Origin: an uncultured Prevotella sp.
GTDB taxonomy: Bacteria > Bacteroidota > Bacteroidia > Bacteroidales > Bacteroidaceae
Assembly (NCBI GenBank): GCA_902800365.1
Contig: CADCEF010000005.1
Location: 27,065 to 91,064 of the forward strand
DNA: 64,000 bases
Direction: 5' to 3'
In this document: positions 16,694 to 25,403 of the stretch, one piece after another
How the letters are laid out: every line of letters begins with the position of its first letter
How positions within the stretch are numbered: position 1 is the stretch's first letter
Notes under the pieces: generated by a model
Databases searched by the model: none
Seen by the model: the letters and a program-made list of their open reading frames with translations, nothing else
What the model was told of the DNA's origin: nothing
Position numbers and translations under genes: made by a program

Positions 16694-18127
16694 ATGAAAA
16701 GAACTATTTTTGCGGCCTGTATGGCGATTGCCTTTTTGACAGCATCGGCACAGAGTAACTCTTACATTGTGAAGACTAAGGGTGTTAAGAAGAGTGCCCA
16801 GACCCATATGCAGGATGAACTTGCTGAAGCTCAGCAAGATGAAGAGGAAGCCTCGCAGGATTTTATAAGTCAGAACTTTAAGTTCCACAGTCTTTGCGAC
16901 TGGGAGAAGGGCATGAAGTTCATGGTGATGCCTGATAAATACGATTTGGTGGTTAAGACCTTTACTGACGCAAGTACTGAAAAGGAAGTTAGCAGCATGA
17001 CACTTAAGTATAAAATAATGGTATATCAGGGTCATGATGAGAGCAAGGATGGTCATGCACGCATAAACTTTATCTGTCAGGACAATGGTAAACCATATTA
17101 TTACGAGATAGGTTACGGAACTTTTGATGATTACTGTTTCCAGAAGATGGGTGTGCCAACATTGGCATATCTTGGCGATGTTGATATTGCCAAGGAGAAA
17201 CTGATGGACAAGACACTCTTTACAAAGACTAAACATTATCGCATTGACACAGAGTATGATGGCGAAGGCTATCAGGATGTAGAGGTTGATGCTGACATGG
17301 AAGTAAAGGTCGTGGCTGTTGGTGTTGGCTCGCGCAAATATCCCGTAAAGATCGTGGTTGAGGATAAGAATGGCAACCAGTTCTATCAGAATGTGACTAT
17401 GTCGAAAACCAATTGTGGTATGCGCGATGATGAGTTCGTAGCTGATGAGGCTCGTTACTTGTTCAATAACTCGTTTGAGCTGATGGATGACATTATGTCA
17501 ATAAGCAGCCGTAATTACAAACAGTATGTTGGTAAGGTTGTACACACTAAGATACCAGTACGCATGCTTAATGAGGTGTCGAGCAAGCAGCAGTCCATTC
17601 CTCGTCTGGCTGAGTATCGAATTGAGTCTATCACCCCACATAAAGCCGATGATTATGCAACTGTGAAGTTGAAGAATACCACAACTGGTAACTTCTTCTA
17701 TACTGATGCTATTCTGGATATGTATAAGGCCGAAGGCAATGAAAACAAATTCTTTGGGGCTATCTTTGCACCTGGCCCTGGAAAGAAGGTTGTTACCAGT
17801 GAGGGTACACGTGCTATGATTCGTCAGGGACACGTTGGTATCGGTATGACAGAGGATGAGGTTGAGATGGCTGCTGGTGAACCAGACCATGTTGAGACAG
17901 GTAAGGGCGGACAGTACTTCTGGGTGTTCCAGCGCTCGAACAACAAATTGTTGTATGTTGAGTTTGATGGTTCTGCCGTTGTTAAGAAAACCGCAGTAGC
18001 CGATGGTCCATATAGTCCATCTGTTAATCCTACGCTGAACAGCGGTAAGAAGGGTAAAGGAAAGAAAGCTGCACCTAAAGCAGTAAATGGATGGATGGGT
18101 GGATCTGGCACCCCGATAGAAAATTAA
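16694..18127 (+). CDS. Secreted protein with C-terminal BamE/SmpA-like domain
   Basis: A 477-aa protein with a signal peptide (MKRTIFAACMAIAFLTASAQ). The central 350 residues are not recognised; the first part (about 30-60) is a Gln/Glu-rich helix. Residues about 376-435 read IRQGHVGIGMTEDEVEMAAG, then EPDHVETGKGGQYFWVF, which is the pattern of BamE/SmpA/OmlA domains, known from envelope proteins. The tail is Lys/Gly-rich. It is monocistronic, with its own promoter and a strong terminator. It probably works in the periplasm or at the outer membrane; no lipobox cysteine is seen, so it is unlikely to be BamE itself. Confidence 0.7.
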   Translation: MKRTIFAACMAIAFLTASAQSNSYIVKTKGVKKSAQTHMQDELAEAQQDEEEASQDFISQNFKFHSLCDWEKGMKFMVMPDKYDLVVKTFTDASTEKEVSSMTLKYKIMVYQGHDESKDGHARINFICQDNGKPYYYEIGYGTFDDYCFQKMGVPTLAYLGDVDIAKEKLMDKTLFTKTKHYRIDTEYDGEGYQDVEVDADMEVKVVAVGVGSRKYPVKIVVEDKNGNQFYQNVTMSKTNCGMRDDEFVADEARYLFNNSFELMDDIMSISSRNYKQYVGKVVHTKIPVRMLNEVSSKQQSIPRLAEYRIESITPHKADDYATVKLKNTTTGNFFYTDAILDMYKAEGNENKFFGAIFAPGPGKKVVTSEGTRAMIRQGHVGIGMTEDEVEMAAGEPDHVETGKGGQYFWVFQRSNNKLLYVEFDGSAVVKKTAVADGPYSPSVNPTLNSGKKGKGKKAAPKAVNGWMGGSGTPIEN

Positions 18128-18133
18128 AATAAG

Positions 18134-18165
18134 AATCCCAGCCAAGCGGCTGGGATTTCTTTTTG
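18134..18165. terminator. Terminator between BamE-like gene and recA
   Basis: Stem AATCCCAGCC (18134-18143) / GGCTGGGATT (18148-18157), loop AAGC, followed by a T-rich run to 18165. The genes converge here. Confidence 0.85.
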
Positions 18166-18167
18166 CT

Positions 18168-19199
18168 TTATTCTTTTTTGTCAGAAATAGCTTCCATAAT
18201 CTTTGCTTCAAGTTCGTCGCAGAGTTCTGGATTATCCTTAAGAAGTTCCTTAACTGCATCACGACCTTGACCAAGTCTCGAGTCGTTATAACTGAACCAT
18301 GAGCCGCTCTTCTTGATGATGCCATACTCAACACCAAGGTCTGTAATCTCACCGATCTTAGAGATTCCCTCGCCAAAGGTGATTTCGAACTCTGCCTTGC
18401 GGAATGGGGGAGCAACCTTGTTCTTTACAATCTTTACACGTACCTGATTACCAATAGGCTGGTCGCCATCCTTAAGGGTTGTAACCTTGCGGATATCGAG
18501 ACGTACTGAAGCATAGAACTTCAGGGCGTTACCACCTGTGGTGGTCTCTGGGTTGCCAAACATTACACCAATCTTCTCACGCAGCTGGTTGATGAAGATA
18601 CATGTGGTGTTGGTCTTCGAGATGGTTGACGTAAGCTTGCGAAGAGCCTGGCTCATCAGACGAGCCTGGAGTCCTACTGCCGAATCGCCCATGTCGCCCT
18701 CAATCTCCTTCTTTGGAGTAAGTGCAGCTACAGAGTCGATAACGATGATGTCGATAGCGCTTGAGCGGATAAGCTGATCAGCAATCTCAAGTGCCTGCTC
18801 ACCATTATCTGGCTGAGAGATATAGAGGTTTTCAATATCAACACCAAGGTTGGCAGCATAGAAACGGTCGAATGCATGCTCAGCATCGATGAATGCTGCG
18901 ATACCACCTGCCTTCTGGGCCTCAGCGATGGCGTGGATGGCCAGAGTGGTTTTACCAGATGACTCAGGACCATAGATCTCAATGATACGTCCCTTGGGGT
19001 AGCCGCCTACGCCCAGAGCTGCATTAAGACTTATCGAGCCTGTAGGAATTACTTCCACATTATCTATCTGTTCGTCGCCCATACGCATGATTGAGCCTTT
19101 GCCATAGTCTTTCTCAATCTTCGACATGGCGGCCATCAGGGCTTTCATCTTCTCCTGTTGAGGCGTCAAAGCCTCTTCTTCTGTTGCTTTCTTTGCCAT
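18168..19199 (-). CDS. recA: Recombinase RecA
   Basis: A 343-aa protein of normal RecA length. It contains the Walker A motif [29 protein letters not shown] (Walker B region), [20 protein letters not shown] (loop L2 region) and the C-terminal domain. It forms filaments on single-stranded DNA for strand exchange and triggers the SOS response where LexA is present. It is the third gene after the DUF6621-like gene and carboxynorspermidine dehydrogenase, with a 41-base spacer, so it is probably transcribed from the promoter at 21113-21144. No LexA-type box was recognised. Confidence 0.99.
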   Translation of the reverse strand: MAKKATEEEALTPQQEKMKALMAAMSKIEKDYGKGSIMRMGDEQIDNVEVIPTGSISLNAALGVGGYPKGRIIEIYGPESSGKTTLAIHAIAEAQKAGGIAAFIDAEHAFDRFYAANLGVDIENLYISQPDNGEQALEIADQLIRSSAIDIIVIDSVAALTPKKEIEGDMGDSAVGLQARLMSQALRKLTSTISKTNTTCIFINQLREKIGVMFGNPETTTGGNALKFYASVRLDIRKVTTLKDGDQPIGNQVRVKIVKNKVAPPFRKAEFEITFGEGISKIGEITDLGVEYGIIKKSGSWFSYNDSRLGQGRDAVKELLKDNPELCDELEAKIMEAISDKKE

Positions 19200-19240
19200 A
19201 GTTTAATGATACTATTTTATGAGTTAATATTTATAATTGA

Positions 19241-20479
19241 TTACAATTCCAAGTCACCATCGTGAATCTCATGCCAAGGCAGGCCCTGCTTGTTGAGCTG
19301 CTCCATGAATGGATCTGGATCGAACTCCTCTACGTTGTGAACGCCAGGCTTGTTCCACAATCCTTTGCAGAACATCATAGCACCAATCATGGCAGGAACA
19401 CCAGTGGTGTAGCTTACGCCCTGCATACCAGTCTCCTCGTAGGCAGCACGATGCGAGCAGTTGTTGTAAACATAGTAGGTGTGCTCCTTGCCATCGTTGC
19501 CGATACCACGGATGCGACATCCGATTGATGTCTCGCCCTCGTAGTTCTCACCAAGATCCTGTGGATTAGGCAGAACTGCCTTCAGGAACTGCAGAGGAAC
19601 AATCTTTACCTTAGCAGTACCAGAACCGTCAGCCAGAGGAGCCTCGTATTCAACCTCGTCGATGCGGCTCATTCCGATATTCTGAATTACCTCAAGGTGC
19701 TTAAGATACTGCTGACCAAAGGTCATCCAGAAACGTGCACGCTTGATAGTTGGGTAGTTGATCACAAGTGATTCGATTTCCTCGTGGTGCAACAGATAGC
19801 TGTCGCGAGGGCCGATATTTGGATAGTTCAGATCCTTGTGAATCTCCAGAGGCTCTGTCTCAACCCACTTGCCATCTTCCCAGTAGAGTCCCTTCTGGGT
19901 AATCTCGCGGATGTTGATCTCTGGGTTGAAGTTGGTGGCGAATGCCTTGTGGTGGTCGCCTGCGTTACAGTCAACGATATCAAGATACTGAATCTCCTTG
20001 AAATGATGCTTTGCTGCATAAGCAGTGTAGATTGAAGTTACACCTGGGTCGAAACCACAACCAAGGATAGCTGTGAGACCAGCCTTCTCGAAGCGGTCGC
20101 GATAAGCCCACTGCCAAGAGTACTCAAAGTGAGCCTCATCCTTTGGCTCGTAGTTAGCTGTGTCAAGATAGTTGCATCCGCAAGCCAGGCAGGCATCCAT
20201 AATTGTCAGGTCCTGATAGGGCAGGGCAAGGTTTATTACCAGCTCTGGCTTGAAGTCGTTGAACAAAGCCTTAAGCTGTTCAACATCATCAGCATCAACC
20301 TGAGCTGTCTTTATGTCCATATTATATCCAGCCTTGTGGATGTCCTCCACAATCTTATCGCATTTTGCCTTACGACGGCTAGCAATCATAAACTCTGTAA
20401 ATACGTCTGCATTCTGAGCAATCTTAAATGCTGCAACGGTTGCCACGCCACCTGCTCCAATCATTAAAACTTTTGCCAT
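19241..20479 (-). CDS. Carboxynorspermidine dehydrogenase
   Basis: A 412-aa saccharopine dehydrogenase-fold enzyme. The N-terminal NAD(P)-binding motif is MIGAGGVATVAAFKIA; GCGFDPGVTSIYTAYAA and the C-terminal VSYTTGVPAMIGAMMFC fit the carboxynorspermidine dehydrogenase (CANSDH) branch, which reduces the adduct of aspartate semialdehyde with a diamine on the way to norspermidine or spermidine. Bacteroidetes use this route for polyamines. The decarboxylase partner (nspC) is not in this window. Saccharopine dehydrogenase is the other possible label, but lysine is made differently in this phylum. Confidence 0.85.
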   Translation of the reverse strand: MAKVLMIGAGGVATVAAFKIAQNADVFTEFMIASRRKAKCDKIVEDIHKAGYNMDIKTAQVDADDVEQLKALFNDFKPELVINLALPYQDLTIMDACLACGCNYLDTANYEPKDEAHFEYSWQWAYRDRFEKAGLTAILGCGFDPGVTSIYTAYAAKHHFKEIQYLDIVDCNAGDHHKAFATNFNPEINIREITQKGLYWEDGKWVETEPLEIHKDLNYPNIGPRDSYLLHHEEIESLVINYPTIKRARFWMTFGQQYLKHLEVIQNIGMSRIDEVEYEAPLADGSGTAKVKIVPLQFLKAVLPNPQDLGENYEGETSIGCRIRGIGNDGKEHTYYVYNNCSHRAAYEETGMQGVSYTTGVPAMIGAMMFCKGLWNKPGVHNVEEFDPDPFMEQLNKQGLPWHEIHDGDLEL

Positions 20480-20498
20480 TGTCTTTAATATTTAATAA
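20480..20498 (-). repeat. Heptad repeat in operon spacer
   Basis: Read on the coding strand the spacer is T-TATTAAA-TATTAAA-GACA, two exact 7-bp units directly before the next start codon. Confidence 0.55.
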
Positions 20499-21104
20499 TT
20501 AATCCTTAATCTCGTCTGCCTTAATACCAAGTGCAGCCATAAGCGAATAACCAAGAATCTCCTGGCGATAATTACCTCCTGCTGATGGCTGCATGGTGAA
20601 CACTGTTATACGCTTGTCATCGTCGTCAGCATGACGCAAAGCCTCGCGTACCTTATTATATATAGAAGAATCTTCGGCATTTGGTATCACCATCAGTCGT
20701 TTTATGTTCTTCTGTGCCAATACCAACTCAAGCACTTCGTTGAAGAAATCGCCTGTCTTGGCAAAGCCTTCAGCCTGATAGGCATTGATGGTAAACTCGC
20801 CCAGATGGTCCTTGAAAGCCTTCTCGCTCAAGTCGTTAGCATAGTTGCCTGGCAAGAAATTGTCCATCTGCTGCTTATCCTTCTGGTGAATCAGTATCAC
20901 CTGTATCTCGTTTTCTCCGTCTCTGATACCTCCATCCAGGGCGATGCAATCCAGCCATTTTGCGATATCGGCCTGAGGAATGCGACGTCCTATCATCCTC
21001 TCGAAATTTACGATCAGATTAAACGCTACAGAGTCGACGTAGTCTGCATCTACCAGCACCACGTTTTCACTCCACTTTGCTTCTCTATTTAAGTCGTTGT
21101 TCAT
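20499..21104 (-). CDS. DUF6621-like protein of unknown function
   Basis: A 201-aa protein, likely the DUF6621 family often found beside recA in Bacteroidales (from memory). The frame is open to 21152, but the ATG at 21104 (MNNDLNREAKW) is preferred because the -7 box at 21113-21120 lies inside the longer reading. The sequence has alternating strand-helix segments (VVLVDADYVDSVAFNLIVNF, then LMVIPNAEDSSIY), suggesting a small Rossmann-like or PIN-like fold with several acidic residues, but no function can be assigned. It is first in the operon with the polyamine gene and recA. With this start only 8 bases separate the ATG from the -7 box, so the mRNA could be nearly leaderless. Confidence 0.75.
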   Translation of the reverse strand: MNNDLNREAKWSENVVLVDADYVDSVAFNLIVNFERMIGRRIPQADIAKWLDCIALDGGIRDGENEIQVILIHQKDKQQMDNFLPGNYANDLSEKAFKDHLGEFTINAYQAEGFAKTGDFFNEVLELVLAQKNIKRLMVIPNAEDSSIYNKVREALRHADDDDKRITVFTMQPSAGGNYRQEILGYSLMAALGIKADEIKD

Positions 21105-21112
21105 ACGGAGTG

Positions 21113-21144
21113 CAAATATACGAACTTTTTCGCTAAGCAGCAAA
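21113..21144 (-). promoter_or_regulatory. Promoter of the DUF6621-polyamine-recA operon
   Basis: On the coding strand TTTG (plus 21141-21144), 20 bases, TATATTTG (plus 21113-21120). Very close to the ATG at 21104. Confidence 0.65.
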
Positions 21145-21171
21145 CTTTTCAACTTTTATTTAGTTTAATTA

Positions 21172-21203
21172 TTTGGTATTTCACTTGTTTATTAGTACCT
21201 TTG
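21172..21203 (+). promoter_or_regulatory. Promoter of nhaD
   Basis: TTTG at 21172-21175, 20 bases, TACCTTTG at 21196-21203, 44 bases before the ATG. Confidence 0.7.
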
Positions 21204-21247
21204 CAGCCAAATTAAAAAATAACAAATAATAAAAGTATTCAAACCAA

Positions 21248-22579
21248 ATGTCAACATTAACAATTCTTATTGTCGTAGTGTTCTGCTTGGGTTATCTTAG
21301 TATAGCTTTAGAGAGCCTGACAAAAGTTAATAAAGCGGCCATTGCGTTGCTTATGTGTGTGCTGTGCTGGACACTGCTCATGCTTGATCCTGCTTCGTAT
21401 TACCCCTCGATTCTTGGTGGCGATGTGGTACACCATATCTCAGAGATTATCGAGCATCATCTGGGCGATGCAGCTGGTACACTTTTCTTCCTGATGGGAG
21501 CCATGACCATCGTTGAGATAGTAGACTCAAATGGCGGATTTAACTTTGTGCGCGACACGCTGAAAACTCGTTCTAAGCGCAAGCTGATGTGGCGAATGGC
21601 ATTTATGACCTTCTTCCTGTCGGCTATTCTCGACAACCTTACCACCTCAATCGTTATGATTATGGTGCTTCGTAAGCTGGTTCAGAGTCGTGAGGATCGT
21701 CTTATCTATGCAGCACTTGTGGTTATCTCAGCCAACTCAGGAGGTGCTTTCTCGCCTATTGGCGACGTAACAACCATCATGCTTTGGATTAAGGGCGTTA
21801 TCACCACTCAGGGCGTACTTACAGAAATCTTTGTTCCTTCGCTCGTCTCGATGCTCGTGCCTGCATTCATTCTGCAGTATCAGCTTCATGGCAAGTTCGA
21901 CAAGGAGCAGAATCTTCCAAAGGCTGATGTCAGTCAGTTCACCAAGTCGCAGCGCGACATCATCTTCTGGCTTGGTGTTGGTGGTCTCTGCTTTGTGCCC
22001 ATCTTTAAGACTATCACCCATCTGCCTCCATTCATGGGCATCCTGCTGGTTCTGGGATTGCTCTGGACAGTTACTGAGATATTCCACTACAATGCCTCTG
22101 ATGATGACACGATGGCAAAGCGTGTAAGCGACTTGCTTTCAAAGATCGACCTCTCTACCATCATGTTCTTCCTTGGCATCCTGATGGCTGTAGCAGTTCT
22201 CCAGGAGGTTGGCGTACTCACAATGCTTGGTGGAGTACTCGACACAACATTCGAGGGCAATCACTTCCTCGTTACTGGTATCATCGGTGTGCTCTCGTCT
22301 ATCGTTGATAACGTACCTCTGGTAGCTGGATGTATGGGTATGTATCCTGTAGCTGCTGCTGGCGATATGGCCATTGATGGCATCTTCTGGCAGTTGCTGG
22401 CTTACTGTGCTGGTGTTGGTGGTTCTATGCTTATCATTGGTTCTGCAGCTGGTGTAGTAGTTATGGGACTTGAGAAGATCACCTTCGGATGGTATATGAA
22501 GAAGATTACCTGGGTGGCCTTTGCTGGTTATATCGCAGGTATGATTATCTATTGGTTAGAGCGTGCATTGTTATTCTAA
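21248..22579 (+). CDS. nhaD: NhaD-type Na+/H+ antiporter
   Basis: A 443-aa inner-membrane protein with about 11-12 hydrophobic segments. MTIVEIVDSNGGFNF, then SAILDNLTTSIVMIMVLRKLV and the symmetric SSIVDNVPLVAGCMGMY are the paired half-helix motifs of the ion transporter superfamily and match NhaD. It would expel sodium (or lithium) in exchange for protons. The gene has its own promoter and terminator and no operon partner. The related arsenite permease fold is an alternative, but the DNLTTS/DNVPL pair and length favour NhaD. Confidence 0.9.
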   Translation: MSTLTILIVVVFCLGYLSIALESLTKVNKAAIALLMCVLCWTLLMLDPASYYPSILGGDVVHHISEIIEHHLGDAAGTLFFLMGAMTIVEIVDSNGGFNFVRDTLKTRSKRKLMWRMAFMTFFLSAILDNLTTSIVMIMVLRKLVQSREDRLIYAALVVISANSGGAFSPIGDVTTIMLWIKGVITTQGVLTEIFVPSLVSMLVPAFILQYQLHGKFDKEQNLPKADVSQFTKSQRDIIFWLGVGGLCFVPIFKTITHLPPFMGILLVLGLLWTVTEIFHYNASDDDTMAKRVSDLLSKIDLSTIMFFLGILMAVAVLQEVGVLTMLGGVLDTTFEGNHFLVTGIIGVLSSIVDNVPLVAGCMGMYPVAAAGDMAIDGIFWQLLAYCAGVGGSMLIIGSAAGVVVMGLEKITFGWYMKKITWVAFAGYIAGMIIYWLERALLF

Positions 22580-22602
22580 ATAATAAGTAAAGTACTAAGC
22601 AT

Positions 22603-22638
22603 AAAAAATGTTCCCTAACTTGGGAACATTTTTTTTTG
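22603..22638. terminator. Bidirectional terminator between nhaD and kinase array
   Basis: Stem AAAAAATGTTCCC (22603-22615) / GGGAACATTTTTT (22622-22634), loop of 6, with T/A runs at both ends. The flanking genes converge. Confidence 0.88.
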
Positions 22639-22640
22639 CC

Positions 22641-25391
22641 TTATATTCTTTCGCTGATGTTTCTTGGCGTCCACATCCAGAAGGTTGATCCATGTCCTTC
22701 GCCTTCGGATGTTACTCCAATCTTTCCATTGCATCGTTCTGCTATCGCCTTACAGATGCTAAGTCCAAGACCAGTGCCTTGTACGTAGTCGTTAAGTTTG
22801 ACAAAGCGCTCGAACACAGCATCCTGCTTGTCCTTAGGGATACCAGCACCAGTATCCTCGCAATAGAAGTATATGCCGTCTTCCTGCTCGCGATATCCCA
22901 ACTTGATGTGGCCCTGATGGGTGTACTTGATGGCATTTGTGGTGAAGTTGGTCAATACCTGCTGGATACGACCCTTATCGAGTGTAGCCATAAACGAGTC
23001 GTATGGATTGTCCTTGATGAATTGTACACCAGCCTCGTCAACACGCTGGGCCAGCGTCTGGCAGATGTCATCGAATACCTTTGCAAAGTCAACCTCCTCT
23101 GGTTTGATGGCCAACGACTGTCCAACATTTGATGCCTCAAGGATATCGTTGATAAGTCGCATAAGCATGTCGCAGTTATTGCGGATGATGCGTATGAACT
23201 CCATTCTGTCTTCGTGACTCTCTACTACTGGCAGAAGGTCGCTAAAGCCCACGATGGCATTAAGTGGCGTACGTATTTCGTGAGTCATGTTGGCAAGGAA
23301 TGCAGCCTTCATCTTTCCTGACTCCTCTGCACGCTTGGTCTCGTCTTTCAGCTTCTGCTGAGCCTCCATCAGGTTGTCGATGTTACGAGCCACACCAAAG
23401 TAGTGAGACAGATTACCGTTCTCGTCGAACTTAGGAATACCACTGATTACATACCATACAGGACCAGGGTTGATCATTGTGTATTTAAAGTGTACTATCT
23501 TGTTGTATGGCTTAGCGTGGGCAATAGCCTCTTTGGCTTCTTTGAAAGCAGACTCACGGAACTCGTCAGTAGCACCACCAAAGAATACATCCAGAGTCTT
23601 GGTGTAGTCCGTCTTGCGTCCGCTATAACTGAAGTGGATGAGTCCTTCCTTGAGGTCGAATGTCCAAAGGAACATCTTACTATTTTCAAGCAGATAACCA
23701 AGCTGTTTCTCGTAGAACTGTATATCCTTGGTAGCTTTCTTAAGCTCCTTGTCGTGCTTGGCCTGTTCAAGGTATAGACGACGTTCTGCAGTCATATCGC
23801 GAGCAGTAACTACATAGAACTGCAGTTCTCCCTCATCATCGTATGTGGGATGAACCTTTATCTCGATATACTTAAAGATACCAATCTCAGGATAGAACAT
23901 ACGCTGACATACGTGGAAACTCTCCTTGTCGCCCTTTTGGTACTGTCCTTTTACCAATGCTACTTCAAACAGGTTCATCTGGCGGAAGAACTCCTCGCCA
24001 TCCTTGTCGAATTCGCATAGTTCACTCATTCGTTTGTTTACGTCGATAAGCGTTCCGTCTTTGGCATAGAACGACATGGCAATAAGTCCGTTGCTGAACA
24101 TGCTCTGATACTTACTTGCAATCTCTTCGTTTATACGCTCTTCGACAATCTCGTGGGTGTAGTCTCTGAACGATGTAATGACATAGCGTGGCTTTCCGTC
24201 TTCGTTTTCTACTACGGCATGTCCCTCAATCCATCTCCAATCCGGATTATTCTTTGTTCCTTTGTTGTAGCGGCGCTTCAGGTAGCCCAGGTCTTTTTCT
24301 CCTTGGCTCATCAGTCGCATAGCCTCGTTGAACTTTCCTTTTTCTGTGTCTGGCAGGCGCTTCATAAACTCATCGTGGCTCAATCCCTCCTTTGGGAGCA
24401 TGTCGCCATAGTTGTTCTTCAGGCGTTGGGACTGTAAGTCGTATTCTATCACATAGTAGTTGCCTGATCTCAATGCCTCAGTCATCAGCTGGTTCATGTC
24501 TATCGACTTCTCAACAGCCTTCTTTACTCTTATGCGCATCATGTGGCTGAACAGCAGGATTACTATAGCAGCTATGATGATAGCGATAAGCAGGATGAGT
24601 GCCATAGGCGATGTGTCGTTGTGAACATTCTCTGGATAGAACCACTTGTCGTGCAGTTTCTCTATGTCACCTGACTGCTCCAGACGGGCAAACATATCAT
24701 CGATGGCGTGTATCAGTTCCTTGTCGTATCCCACTATTCTTAGTTCGCCTGCAGGCATATCTGTCTCGTCGAATTCTATGCCATCGAGTCCCAGTTCCTT
24801 AACCTTCATTTTAAGTGGTTGCTCGCCCCACATATAGTACTTGTACTTACCACTTCTTATACCCATCAGAGCCTCACGTGGTGCATGGTATTCGGTAGTA
24901 AACTCTTTGTTCTTCATTGCGCTTACCTTCAGGTCAACATAGTCGTTTTTCTTCAAGGTAAGGGTATCTTCGGCTGTAAGCTGGCTGAATCGCCTTAGCG
25001 GACGTGTCGACCTAAGTCTGATGGCTCTGATATTATAGTAGGTAATCATGTTGCGTGTGTACTCAAATTCAGGCCCCTCGTACTTGAATTTTAGGGCATG
25101 AATAAGGTCGGCCTCATGATTATCGAAAGCCTCAGTACACTTATACCATTCCATCATAACGTATTTATGAGGGATGTTGAGCTTGTCGAGTATCATATTC
25201 AGCACCTCCACATTATAGCCATCGGGTTCGCCATGGTCGTTTCTGAACTCGTAGGGTGGAAATTCCCAGTCGCTTACTATTATAAGTGGGTTCTCGTTTG
25301 TATAGTCGCGCATATAGTTCGCCTCTGCACGTAGTGTGGGGCAGAAGGCAAACAAGCAGGCAATGGTAAGTATTATAATCTTCTTAGTCAT
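22641..25391 (-). CDS. Sensor histidine kinase with periplasmic binding domain (unit copy 2, gene b)
   Basis: A 916-aa membrane kinase. It has a signal peptide (1-24), a solute-binding family 3 domain at about 30-255 (PPYEFRNDHGEPDGYNVEVL), one membrane segment near 263-285, two or three PAS domains, and a kinase core with NMTHEIRTPLNAIVGFSDLL (His704), an N box (TNFTTNAIKYTHQG), CEDTGAGI and GTGLGLSICKAI. All motifs are intact. It is the last of four kinase genes and starts 12 bases after the previous stop. The binding domain family usually senses amino acids or other small polar molecules. There is no receiver or output domain, and no response regulator gene nearby. Its PAS region matches the kinase at 28187-30172 best. 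Confidence 0.9.
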   Translation of the reverse strand: MTKKIIILTIACLFAFCPTLRAEANYMRDYTNENPLIIVSDWEFPPYEFRNDHGEPDGYNVEVLNMILDKLNIPHKYVMMEWYKCTEAFDNHEADLIHALKFKYEGPEFEYTRNMITYYNIRAIRLRSTRPLRRFSQLTAEDTLTLKKNDYVDLKVSAMKNKEFTTEYHAPREALMGIRSGKYKYYMWGEQPLKMKVKELGLDGIEFDETDMPAGELRIVGYDKELIHAIDDMFARLEQSGDIEKLHDKWFYPENVHNDTSPMALILLIAIIIAAIVILLFSHMMRIRVKKAVEKSIDMNQLMTEALRSGNYYVIEYDLQSQRLKNNYGDMLPKEGLSHDEFMKRLPDTEKGKFNEAMRLMSQGEKDLGYLKRRYNKGTKNNPDWRWIEGHAVVENEDGKPRYVITSFRDYTHEIVEERINEEIASKYQSMFSNGLIAMSFYAKDGTLIDVNKRMSELCEFDKDGEEFFRQMNLFEVALVKGQYQKGDKESFHVCQRMFYPEIGIFKYIEIKVHPTYDDEGELQFYVVTARDMTAERRLYLEQAKHDKELKKATKDIQFYEKQLGYLLENSKMFLWTFDLKEGLIHFSYSGRKTDYTKTLDVFFGGATDEFRESAFKEAKEAIAHAKPYNKIVHFKYTMINPGPVWYVISGIPKFDENGNLSHYFGVARNIDNLMEAQQKLKDETKRAEESGKMKAAFLANMTHEIRTPLNAIVGFSDLLPVVESHEDRMEFIRIIRNNCDMLMRLINDILEASNVGQSLAIKPEEVDFAKVFDDICQTLAQRVDEAGVQFIKDNPYDSFMATLDKGRIQQVLTNFTTNAIKYTHQGHIKLGYREQEDGIYFYCEDTGAGIPKDKQDAVFERFVKLNDYVQGTGLGLSICKAIAERCNGKIGVTSEGEGHGSTFWMWTPRNISERI

Positions 25392-25403
25392 ATATCTTCT
25401 ATT

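Noticed and set aside
17498-18415. 305-codon open frame on the minus strand
   Set aside because: Runs antisense to the BamE-like gene and across the terminator into recA; both real genes are well supported.
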